From Methanotrichaceae archaeon (GTDB taxonomy: Archaea; Halobacteriota; Methanosarcinia; Methanotrichales; Methanotrichaceae), in NCBI GenBank assembly GCA_013178225.1, contig JABLXE010000007.1:62001-126000 (forward strand): DNA of 64,000 bases, given 5' to 3'. Every line of letters begins with the position of its first letter. Within the stretch, counting starts at the first letter, position 1. This document shows, piece by piece, positions 8,426-16,247 of this stretch. Under the pieces are notes generated by a model. It worked only from the letters and a program-made list of their open reading frames with translations. It did not search any database and was not told the DNA's origin. The translations under genes were made by a program, and so were the position numbers.

Positions 8426-9697
8426 TCACTTCTTGTAGAAAACCCTCTGCGCCTTCCCTTCCGTTCTGGGAAGCCCTCCTATGGGATAGATGTCTCCCTT
8501 GGGAGAGAAGCCCAGCGTCTCCTTGAGGGCCTTTTCCACCATGAATCCCGTCACTCCCGGCTCGGCCTCCACGTTTACCCGCACATCCTTCACCCCGTCG
8601 ATCTCCTCGACGATGATCTGGTAGTTGCTGCCGACACCCGGAATTCCCATCAGCGTCTGCTCCACCTGCTTTGGGAAGAAGTTCACGCCCTTGACGATGA
8701 TCATGTCGTCTATTCGGCCGGTTATGGGAGCGATTCGCAGATGCGTCCGGCCGCACTCGCATTTGTCGCGGGACAGGACCCTGGTCAGATCTGCAGTGCG
8801 GAAGCGGATCACCGGCAGCGCCTCGCGGGTCAGGGCCGTTACCACCAGCTCTCCGGTCTCGCCGTCCTCCACCGTCTCGCCGGTCTTGGGGTCGATTACC
8901 TCCAGCAGGTAGTGGTCCTCCCAGACGTGCAGCCCGTCGTGAGCCGAACAGTCCTGGCCTAAAGTTCCCACACCTCCGGTCTCGGTCATGCCGTAGATGT
9001 CGAAGACCTCCACACCCAGGCCCTCTGAGACCCTCTTCTTCATGGACTCGGAGAAGGACTCGGCCCCGAAAATTCCGATCTCCAGGTCGGGAAGCGTCTC
9101 GCCCATCTCCTCCATCACCTCGATGATGCGAATCCCGTAGCTCACCACCCCGGTCAGTATGCGGGTATTCAGGTCTTTAGCCAGCCTCACCTGGCGCTGA
9201 GTGTTGCCGGGACCGGCCGGAATCACGAACAGTCCTGCGGCCCGGGCTCCGTGGTACATGCCGAATCCGCCGTTGAACAGTCCGAACAGCGGGGTGATCT
9301 GCACCGCATCCCCCTCGCGCCCTCCGGCCATGTGGTAGCAGCGGGCCATGCACTCCGCCCACTGCTCGAGGTCTGCCGGAGTGTAGGGCATGATCACCGG
9401 CGTTCCGGTCGAGCCGCTGGACATGTGCATCTCCTTGACTTCCTTCCGGGGCACACAGCAGAGGCCCAGTGGATAGCTCTCCCGCAAAATCTCCTTGTTG
9501 GTCATGGGAAGACGTTTCACGTCCTCCAGGCTCCGGATATCTTCCGGCGCCACACCGTGATCGTCAAAGAGCTTCCTGTAGATCGGATTTGACCGGTAGA
9601 CGTGATCGACCACCGACCGCAGCCGCTTCTTCTGCAGCTCCTCTATCTCCTTTCGGGGTGCGGTCTCCATCAACTCGTTGTGAAAATTGCCCTTCAT
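8426..9697 (-). CDS. paaK: phenylacetate-CoA ligase family protein (AMP-forming)
   Basis: Activates an arylacetate (phenyl-, 4-hydroxyphenyl- or indoleacetate) to its CoA thioester through an acyl-adenylate. The 423-residue protein shows the PaaK layout: SSGSTGTP phosphate-binding loop near residue 92, IYGMTETGG near 235, GETGELVVTAL near 290, a RTADLT segment near 308, a CxCxR pair (DKCECGRTHLR) and the C-terminal GRIDDMIIVKGVNFFP hinge. Its ATG overlaps the iorB TGA (ATGA), so it is the third gene of an iorA-iorB-paaK operon. With the ferredoxin oxidoreductase it can link free arylacetates, arylacetyl-CoA and aryl-pyruvates, for aromatic amino-acid synthesis or breakdown. Confidence 0.9.
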   Translation of the reverse strand: MKGNFHNELMETAPRKEIEELQKKRLRSVVDHVYRSNPIYRKLFDDHGVAPEDIRSLEDVKRLPMTNKEILRESYPLGLCCVPRKEVKEMHMSSGSTGTPVIMPYTPADLEQWAECMARCYHMAGGREGDAVQITPLFGLFNGGFGMYHGARAAGLFVIPAGPGNTQRQVRLAKDLNTRILTGVVSYGIRIIEVMEEMGETLPDLEIGIFGAESFSESMKKRVSEGLGVEVFDIYGMTETGGVGTLGQDCSAHDGLHVWEDHYLLEVIDPKTGETVEDGETGELVVTALTREALPVIRFRTADLTRVLSRDKCECGRTHLRIAPITGRIDDMIIVKGVNFFPKQVEQTLMGIPGVGSNYQIIVEEIDGVKDVRVNVEAEPGVTGFMVEKALKETLGFSPKGDIYPIGGLPRTEGKAQRVFYKK

Positions 9698-10275
9698 ACC
9701 AAACTCCTGCCGGCCTCAAAGGCCTTGAGGTTCAACTCCCTGAACTTTTCCTTCACCGAGGCTGCAATCGCCTCTTGCCAGGCCTCGTCTGGCAGATCAA
9801 GACCCTGGGACACGGCTCCCAGGAGAACTATGTTTGCCGCCTGTATGTTTCCCAGATCTTTGGCCATCTCCGCGGCCTTGAGGTAGATCAGCTTCGGAAA
9901 CGCTTTCCAGAGCCGGCTTTCTATGTCCTGCGGATACTTCGCCGCACCCATTGACACCGTCACCGGCACGATGGCCTGGGCATTTACTACCGCCAGGCCG
10001 TCGGGAGCGAGGAGGTCCGCAAACCGCAGCGCTTCGATCTGCTCCAGCGCGCCCAGCACCAGAGCGGACTTCCTGGCCACCAGCGGGCTGTAAACCTCCG
10101 GGCCGTAGCGAACCTGGGCGATCACCGATCCGCCCCGCTGGGCCATGCCGTGCACCTCGTTGGTCTTGACATCGTATCCCGCAATCATGGCCGCCCTGGC
10201 CAGGACTTCGCTTGCGAGCAGAATTCCCTGGCCGCCGACTCCTGCCAGGACCACGCTTCTAATCTTCTCGCTCAT
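9694..10275 (-). CDS. iorB: indolepyruvate:ferredoxin oxidoreductase, beta subunit
   Basis: Smaller subunit of the TPP/iron-sulfur enzyme that interconverts aryl-pyruvates with arylacetyl-CoA, CO2 and reduced ferredoxin. The 193-residue product starts MSEKIRSVVLAGVGGQGILLAS and contains NEVHGMAQRGGSVIAQVRYG, both hallmarks of the gamma-type domain of 2-oxoacid oxidoreductases. The start is ATG 10275, overlapping the iorA stop at 10272-10274; a longer open frame upstream merely overlaps iorA. Its stop overlaps the paaK start. Confidence 0.93.
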   Translation of the reverse strand: MSEKIRSVVLAGVGGQGILLASEVLARAAMIAGYDVKTNEVHGMAQRGGSVIAQVRYGPEVYSPLVARKSALVLGALEQIEALRFADLLAPDGLAVVNAQAIVPVTVSMGAAKYPQDIESRLWKAFPKLIYLKAAEMAKDLGNIQAANIVLLGAVSQGLDLPDEAWQEAIAASVKEKFRELNLKAFEAGRSLV

Positions 10276-12008
10276 GGCTTTCCCTCCGTGGAGATGGCCC
10301 CCGCAGGACAGACCTGCTCGCAGAGTCCGCAGCCTGCACAGAAGATGGGATTGATCACCGGAAGCTCTCCCTGGTACTCGATGGCCGGACAGGCCAGCTT
10401 GAGGCACAGCTTGCAGCCCTTGCAAAGCTCAGGATTCACGACCCGCCGCATTCCCACCCGTTTCCTCTCCTTCAGGGGGCAAGGGGCCCTGAAGACTATG
10501 AGCGATGGAGCATCGGCCTCCAGTTCCCCGGAAATGGCCTCCAGGGTCGCATCCAGGTCGTAAGGGTCCTGAGTCAGGACGCGGTCTATGCCGCAGGCCC
10601 GGCCGAACTCCTCGATGGACAGGGCCTTCGTCGGTTCTCCGGATAGAGTCCTCCCGGTGCCGGGATGGTCCTGGTGTCCGGTCATGGCCGTGGTGCGGTT
10701 GTCAAGCACGATTATGGTTGACCGGCCCCGGTTGTAGCCGATGTCCAGAAGTCCGGTGATTCCGGAATGAAAGAAGGTGGAGTCTCCCACTATTCCCACT
10801 ACCTTTCGCGGCTCTCCGGCCTTTTCCAGGCCGTGGGCCATGGAGATCCCTGCTCCCATGCAGAGGATGCTGTCCATCCGGTCCAGGGGCTTGAAGGCTC
10901 CCAGGCTGTAGCAGCCGATGTCTCCGGTCACCACCACGTCGTGCTTTCCCAGCGCGTAGAAGACTCCCCGGTGGGGACAGCCCGGACAGAGCACCGGCGG
11001 CCTGGGCGGAAGGTCCTGACTAAAAGGCGAGGGCTCATCCTGCGGCATCTCGCAGCCTTCGAGCTTTGCCCGAGAGGCCCGCAGCCGGTCTATAGACAGC
11101 TCTCCTATTCCGGGCACGAACTTTCGGCCGGCGGCGGCGTAGCCCAGCGATTTGACGTGCTGCTCCAAGATATCATCTAGCTCTTCCACTACCAGGAGGC
11201 GCTCGATGCCGGAGGCAAACTGGTTGATCAGTGCGTCGGGGAAGGGATAGGAAAAGCCGAGCTTGAGGACTGAGGCCTCCGGCCAGACCTCCCGGACATA
11301 CTGGTAGGCGATAGAGGAGGTGATTATGCCCAGCTTCCGGTCCCGCCACTCGATGCGGTTGGCAGGGGAAGCCTCAGCCTCTTTCTTCAAAAGAACCAGC
11401 CGCTCCTCCAGCCGCTGCCTCATGGGCCTTCCCCAGACCGGAATAGGCACGAAGCGGGACGGATTCTTGACCAGGCCAACCGTTCCGGGAGCCCGTCTTT
11501 CCTCTTGGGCTACCAGGCTGCGAGAGTGGCTGACTCTGGTGGTGGAGCGCAGAATGACCGGAGTCTTGTACTTCTCGGAGATCTCCATGGCCAGCTTCAT
11601 GAAATCCTTAGCCTCCTGGCTGTCGGATGGCTCGAAGAGCGGAACCCTGGCAAAGCGGGCGTAGTTGCGGGTGTCCTGTTCGTTCTGGGAGCTGTGCATT
11701 CCCGGATCGTCGGCCACACAGGCCACCAGGCCCCCCTCGACGGTGATATAGGAAAGGGTCATCAACGGATCTGCGGCCACGTTCAGCCCCACGTGCTTCA
11801 TGGTCACAATTGAGCGCGCACCTCCCAAAGACGCTCCTGCTGCCACCTCGAAGGCCACCTTCTCGTTGGGGGACCACTCACAGTAAACTTCTGGCGCATA
11901 CCTGGCAAGGTTCTCGAGAATCTCAGTGGAGGGCGTTCCGGGATAGCCGGTTCCAACGGTCACGCCTGCCTCGTAGGCTCCGCGGGCGATGGCAGCATTG
12001 CCCGACAT
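10272..12008 (-). CDS. iorA: indolepyruvate:ferredoxin oxidoreductase, alpha subunit
   Basis: Large subunit with an N-terminal pyrimidine-binding domain (VTVGTGYPGTPSTEILENL), a TPP-binding domain near residues 345-480 (CPGCPHRGVFYAL, GDIGCYSLG, VGDSTFFHSGITGL), and a C-terminal ferredoxin domain with two clusters (CKGCKLCLKLACP and CAGCGLCEQVCP). Length 578 from ATG 12008. Homologues usually have a few residues before the GNxAIARGA motif, and here the frame continues upstream as K-H-L before Met without any ATG, GTG or TTG. A GGGAGGG box at 12029-12035 sits 8 bases before an in-frame ACG at 12018-12020, so the true start may be non-canonical. First gene of the operon with iorB and paaK. Confidence 0.93.
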   Translation of the reverse strand: MSGNAAIARGAYEAGVTVGTGYPGTPSTEILENLARYAPEVYCEWSPNEKVAFEVAAGASLGGARSIVTMKHVGLNVAADPLMTLSYITVEGGLVACVADDPGMHSSQNEQDTRNYARFARVPLFEPSDSQEAKDFMKLAMEISEKYKTPVILRSTTRVSHSRSLVAQEERRAPGTVGLVKNPSRFVPIPVWGRPMRQRLEERLVLLKKEAEASPANRIEWRDRKLGIITSSIAYQYVREVWPEASVLKLGFSYPFPDALINQFASGIERLLVVEELDDILEQHVKSLGYAAAGRKFVPGIGELSIDRLRASRAKLEGCEMPQDEPSPFSQDLPPRPPVLCPGCPHRGVFYALGKHDVVVTGDIGCYSLGAFKPLDRMDSILCMGAGISMAHGLEKAGEPRKVVGIVGDSTFFHSGITGLLDIGYNRGRSTIIVLDNRTTAMTGHQDHPGTGRTLSGEPTKALSIEEFGRACGIDRVLTQDPYDLDATLEAISGELEADAPSLIVFRAPCPLKERKRVGMRRVVNPELCKGCKLCLKLACPAIEYQGELPVINPIFCAGCGLCEQVCPAGAISTEGKP

Positions 12009-12363
12009 CAGGTGCTTCGTGGTCTGATCCCTCCCGTCCGTTCTCGACTCATTGACAATTCATTGATTCTTATTGATCGTTTGTGTTTATCTTTAGACAT
12101 TGCAGTCAGGTAGCGGTGCTGGTTTTTACGCTTATAACACTTCTGGTTTGGGCTGGCTAGGCGGTTGCGCGGCAAAATGGATAGAGTTCGATTTGGGTCC
12201 CAATACAAAAAAATCCTAAATTATATATAATTCTTTTGCAGTCGAATTCAGCTTCGAAAACGAACTCAAATAGGTCCTATTGGCAAATTATATATGAATT
12301 AATATCATGCCCATCTCTTGCCGACATGTTTTCAGGTCTGCAAATTAAAAAAATGGCATTTGG
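12009..12363. other. AT-rich intergenic region upstream of iorA
   Basis: 355 bases between iorA and the zinc-ribbon gene, both on the minus strand. Two AATTATATAT-type elements (about 12221-12233 and 12286-12297) could be promoter boxes. The iorA ribosome-binding site GGGAGGG lies at 12029-12035. I see no gene or RNA here. Confidence 0.35.
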
Positions 12364-12726
12364 TCATTTGGGTTTGAGGTGTCTACAAATTACCTCGTCT
12401 GAAATATTCACGTAGTGCTTTAAGACATCCGTGAATAGATTCTCCTGCATGTGCTTATCCATTCCGTAATTATCATCAATCCCCTGTCTTTCAAGTTCTT
12501 TGCATATTAGCCGCGTCTGAACCTTAGTGATCTTGATTTCCCTGCCAATTTCTGCTATTACATTGATATAATATCCAATTCTGCGGGGTTTTTCAGACGA
12601 CTCGTTCTTTAAAAGACCACAATCTTTGCAGAATAAATGGGGCTTTAGTCCTCGCTCTCTGCCCATATATTCATAGGGAAGCCAAACCCTTTCCTTGTCC
12701 CCGCAGCTTTTGTGATTGCACCGCAT
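12364..12726 (-). CDS. zinc-ribbon hypothetical protein
   Basis: A 120-residue basic protein. Near its start are CNHKSCG (residues 3-9) and, at 33-36, CKDCG, together giving a likely four-ligand zinc ribbon. The rest is helical (YYINVIAEIGREIKITKVQ). Small archaeal proteins of this type often bind nucleic acid, but I recognise no named family. Local composition is AT-richer than the flanking operons. No strong ribosome-binding site precedes the ATG at 12726. Confidence 0.7.
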   Translation of the reverse strand: MRCNHKSCGDKERVWLPYEYMGRERGLKPHLFCKDCGLLKNESSEKPRRIGYYINVIAEIGREIKITKVQTRLICKELERQGIDDNYGMDKHMQENLFTDVLKHYVNISDEVICRHLKPK

Positions 12727-13253
12727 ATCTTACCACTGGACCGAAAAATCCATGTTAATCCGCACATGATTTCAAGGAATTGATCATGAATTACAATATT
12801 GCTTTTATCAAGCAATTCATTAAGAGAGGCTCCAATTTAAAGTCTACGGAACTACTAATCGATGATATGAGGTAAGCAAGAAAATATAGAAAATATCATA
12901 AGTATTTAAAAAAATTTAACTTTTTTAAATTGAATATCTAGTTGTTTTAAATCACAACAGAAGAACCAGGAGTTCATGCTTCAGAAGCGAAGAAAAATGG
13001 AGCTATCTGACGAAACCTTTTTTTGTTAACTTCTCAAAGACAGAATTACTTATATTTATTATAAAAATTAGTTCATATAGTCTAGCGCGATTATATAACT
13101 AAATGCCCTGGAGTCTATTAAGGCTGATGGAAGGCAAGATAGATTCCAAAGCGGGTGTCAGCGATTGGAAAAAGTGGCCTGGGCTGCCAGGCCGCAAATT
13201 GCTCTGGAGACCTGAGGATCGTTCACCCAAAATCCGGGGATGGCCGGGAAGAA
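12727..13253. other. AT-rich intergenic region with inverted repeat
   Basis: 527 bases with no convincing gene. A perfect 10-bp inverted repeat (ATTTAAAAAA / TTTTTTAAAT, 7-base loop) lies at 12904-12930. TATA-like stretches occur near 13050-13063 and 13090. A 71-codon frame at 13103-13318 overlaps the phosphorylase 3' end and looks like a shadow. Confidence 0.35.
12904..12930. repeat. perfect 10-bp AT inverted repeat
   Basis: ATTTAAAAAA at 12904-12913 pairs with TTTTTTAAAT at 12921-12930 across a 7-base loop. It would form a weak A/T hairpin followed by an AT-rich tract. It could be a terminator-like element for transcripts from either side, or a chance product of the low-GC gap. Confidence 0.4.
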
Positions 13254-15767
13254 TTAATGATGCCACAGGATATGCGCATCCTCTATCGGCACCGAGGCCT
13301 CCGGGTGATGAGGTATGATCCTGGGGGTGAAATCTTCCGATGGCCGGTCGGCTGCGACTCTGCATTCATACCGGAACGCAGCCTCAGTTCCATCGACCGG
13401 CCCCTTCCTGGACATGGCAACTCTGACCGGCTGGTCTCCTTCGATTGGATCCGCATACAGCTCCACCCTTATCATCTCCGGCTTCATGCGCCCGAGATGA
13501 ACTGAGACCTCATAGATCCACCAATCGCCATCATTCAAGGTTCTCATATCGCCGAAATATAGGTCGCTCCAGTTCTTTGCCAGCTCTTTCTGCCAGCTCT
13601 GCAGTTCCGATGCCACCCTGGCTCCGTCGGCTATGCGACGGCGAAAGGCGGTGGCCGAAGGAAGGTACATCTCCTCCACGTACTCACGCATCATCCGGTA
13701 GCTGCTGAATTTGAGCGTGAGCCGTGACATGCTGGAGCGCACCCGCAAAATCCATTCCCTGGGAATTCCCTCCCCATCACGCCGGTAAAACTCTGGTATC
13801 ACCTGGTCTTCAAGCATTCGATATAGCTGGTCAGCCTCGGCAAAGTCCCATCCTTCGTCCTGGTGCTCCCTGCCGTCGCCCAGCGCCCAGCCCACCTCAG
13901 GACTGTAGGCCTCATCCCACCATCCGTCCAGCTCCGACAGGTTCAGGCCTCCATTGGCCAGCACCTTCATGCCGCTGGTGCCACAGGCTTCCATGGGACG
14001 CTGGGGGACATTGATCCAGAGATCGACTCCCGGCTCAAGTTTTTGGGCCAGAGCGATATCGTAATCCTCCAGGAAGACGATTCGGTGGGCTATCTCGGGA
14101 CGGGAGGCAAACCTGGCCATCTCCTGCACCAGCCTCCGGCCCTCCTGGTCATGGGGATGTGCCTTTCCGGCAACAATAAGCTGCACCGGACGTTCACTGT
14201 TCTGAAGCATCCTGGACAGGCGTTCCCGGTCCTTCAAAAGCAAGGTGGGCCTCTTGTAAGGGGCAAACCGCCTGGCAAACCCTACGGTCAGAGCGTCGTA
14301 GTCCAGGGCCAGGCTTGCCCTTCGGATTGCCTCCTCATCTGCCGCATGCTCTTCCAGCTGCCGAACCAATCTTTTCCGAACGTAATCTACCAGCTCTCTC
14401 CTGGCGTCGGACCTGAACTGCCAGAGCAGAGCATCGCTGATCTGCGACAATTCTTTGCATTCTGCGCCGCTCCCTTCGATCATTCCCCTGTCAGTTGCTA
14501 TCCGGCTCCATATCGAATAAGCCGGGAGCGAAGTCCAGGAGGGCATGTGGACTCCGTTGGTGACGTGGGTGACCGGCACCTCCGGTCTCGGCCAGCGGGG
14601 ATAAAGCGGCTGGAATATCTTCTGGCTCACCTTCCCGTGAAGCCTGCTGACTCCGTTGACCTGAAAGCTGCCCCGGGCGGCCAAGACCGCCATAACCAGA
14701 GGCGCTTCCTCGTTCTGGTATTCCATCCGGCCCAAATTGGGAAGCTGGTCCAGCGGGACCCCGACCAAATCCGCGTATTGTTGGGCATACTGTCTGATCA
14801 GATCGGGCTCAAAACTATCAAAGCCGGCTGCAACGGGCGTATGGGTGGTGAAGATATTGCCCGCGCGGGTGGCCCAGAGGGCAACGGATATGGGGACTTT
14901 GGCCTTCTTCATGAAAGAATAAGCTCTGGCAATGACCGCAAAGGCGGCATGTCCTTCGTTGAGATGGCAGACATCGGCCTCTATTCCAAGCTCCTCCAGA
15001 GCCATCCAGCCAATGAATCCCAGGATAATCTCCTGTATGAAGCGCCTTTCTTTCCCGGGATCGTACAGGTTGGCGGTAATGGTCCTGTCCCAGGGACTGT
15101 TCAGAGGATCGTTGGAGTCTAGGAGGTAAAGCTGCACCCTTCCCACCTGGGCCTCCCAGACCCGGATGAAGATCGACCTTCCAGGCAGGTGGAATTTCAT
15201 CCGCAGCCAGCTTCCGTCCGGCTTTAGGGCCGGAGATACCGGCAGGCTCATGGGATCGTTATAGGGAAAGGCCTCGATCTGGGAGCCGTCCCGGGCCAGC
15301 ACCTGGCGGAAGTATCCCTGCTGATAGAGGAGTCCCACTCCAACTACAGGAACGCCCATGTCGCTGGCTGTCTTGAGGTGGTCCCCGGCCAAAATTCCGA
15401 GACCGCCTGAATAAATGGGCAGGGCTTCGGACAGGCCGAACTCCATGCTGAAATAGGCAACTGTTCCTATAGATTTGTGGTATCCGTTCTCCTGGAACCA
15501 GTTCTGTTCCTCCATAGACCATCTCCTCCGTCTCAGCCAGAGGCTCAATAGCTCCTTCAGCTCTTCATCTTTGGCCGCTTCCTCCAATCTGCTCTGGGAG
15601 ATGTTCTGCAAGATCAGATATGGGTTGTGAGTCCTTTCCCAGGCATCAGGATCCAGGCGCTCCCATATCTGGTCATAGATCATTCGCTTGTTCCAGCGAA
15701 GGTCCAAAGCTAGCTCTAAAAGACCTTCCAATCCTTCAGGAAGGGTTCTCTGAAAGACCACACCCAT
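13254..15767 (-). CDS. glgP: alpha-glucan (glycogen/maltodextrin) phosphorylase, GT35
   Basis: Cleaves alpha-1,4-glucans with phosphate to glucose 1-phosphate, using pyridoxal phosphate. The 837-residue protein has an N-terminal segment typical of the archaeal/Thermotoga-type enzymes (residues 1-90), then YFSMEFGLSEALPIYSGGLG near 105, HLNEGHAAF near 270, THTPVAAGFD near 310, VTHVTNGVH near 405, and the PLP-lysine motif EACGTSGMKVLANGG near 610-625. The last 120 residues form an extra beta-rich tail (WWIYEVSVHLGRMKP). It probably mobilises stored glycogen. The gene stands alone, with a long AT-rich region on either side. Confidence 0.93.
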   Translation of the reverse strand: MGVVFQRTLPEGLEGLLELALDLRWNKRMIYDQIWERLDPDAWERTHNPYLILQNISQSRLEEAAKDEELKELLSLWLRRRRWSMEEQNWFQENGYHKSIGTVAYFSMEFGLSEALPIYSGGLGILAGDHLKTASDMGVPVVGVGLLYQQGYFRQVLARDGSQIEAFPYNDPMSLPVSPALKPDGSWLRMKFHLPGRSIFIRVWEAQVGRVQLYLLDSNDPLNSPWDRTITANLYDPGKERRFIQEIILGFIGWMALEELGIEADVCHLNEGHAAFAVIARAYSFMKKAKVPISVALWATRAGNIFTTHTPVAAGFDSFEPDLIRQYAQQYADLVGVPLDQLPNLGRMEYQNEEAPLVMAVLAARGSFQVNGVSRLHGKVSQKIFQPLYPRWPRPEVPVTHVTNGVHMPSWTSLPAYSIWSRIATDRGMIEGSGAECKELSQISDALLWQFRSDARRELVDYVRKRLVRQLEEHAADEEAIRRASLALDYDALTVGFARRFAPYKRPTLLLKDRERLSRMLQNSERPVQLIVAGKAHPHDQEGRRLVQEMARFASRPEIAHRIVFLEDYDIALAQKLEPGVDLWINVPQRPMEACGTSGMKVLANGGLNLSELDGWWDEAYSPEVGWALGDGREHQDEGWDFAEADQLYRMLEDQVIPEFYRRDGEGIPREWILRVRSSMSRLTLKFSSYRMMREYVEEMYLPSATAFRRRIADGARVASELQSWQKELAKNWSDLYFGDMRTLNDGDWWIYEVSVHLGRMKPEMIRVELYADPIEGDQPVRVAMSRKGPVDGTEAAFRYECRVAADRPSEDFTPRIIPHHPEASVPIEDAHILWHH

Positions 15768-16247
15768 ACTATTTTAATTTATCTTTATGGTGCTTATAGA
15801 TTTCGAAGGTTGATTGCGGTGAACAGGTTCGCGGAAAACCGGATCGATGTGCATCACAGGCTGAAATAGGCGTTTTTTTGCATTAAGATATCGGCACGAC
15901 CGTCTATTCGGGATCTTATGGCCCAGGTTCTTTATGGCCATGCTCTCCCTTTAAGATTTTCATGAAAGGTTAAAGGTATTTATCCTTTGAGAATTAAGTA
16001 AATCAGTTGTAGAACTGCCATAATTTACTGCAAAGCTGTCATACATTTATGTAGCAGATAACTGGCTGCAAAAGATAACTGGATGCAAAATTCTGGTATG
16101 ATGTCAGGAAGGAGCGGTTGGAGGACAGGGGCGATGGCTCGCGTTCTTCTCAGCGGTGTCCGTTGAGGATCGGTAGGGAAAAAGCCCTTTCGAAACTATG
16201 CAGCTATGGGGGATCGTCTCGAATAGAAGGCAGCGACTGGAGAAAAC
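15768..16247. other. intergenic region with promoters of divergent glgP and P-type ATPase
   Basis: 480 bases between divergent genes. It holds several AT-rich TATA-like stretches (e.g. GGTATTTATCC near 15975, CATTTATGTAG near 16045) and a 17-bp tandem repeat (16057-16090) described separately. A 62-codon frame at 16118-16306 overlaps the ATPase start and shows no coding character. Confidence 0.35.
16057..16090 (+). repeat. 17-bp tandem repeat upstream of the P-type ATPase
   Basis: GATAACTGGCTGCAAAA (16057-16073) is followed at once by GATAACTGGATGCAAAA (16074-16090), differing in one base. A related TTTACTGCAAAG lies at about 16024-16035. The position, about 160 bases before the ATPase ATG and just after a TATA-like box, would suit a regulator-binding site, but this is inference. 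Confidence 0.5.

Noticed and set aside
10276-10425. N-terminal extension of iorB
   Set aside because: Overlaps the iorA ferredoxin domain in another frame; IorB homology begins at ATG 10275 with the usual overlap.
13863-15122. 419-codon open frame antisense to the glycogen phosphorylase
   Set aside because: It lies wholly within glgP on the opposite strand, shows no domain or membrane pattern, and arises from GC-rich codon use of the real gene.
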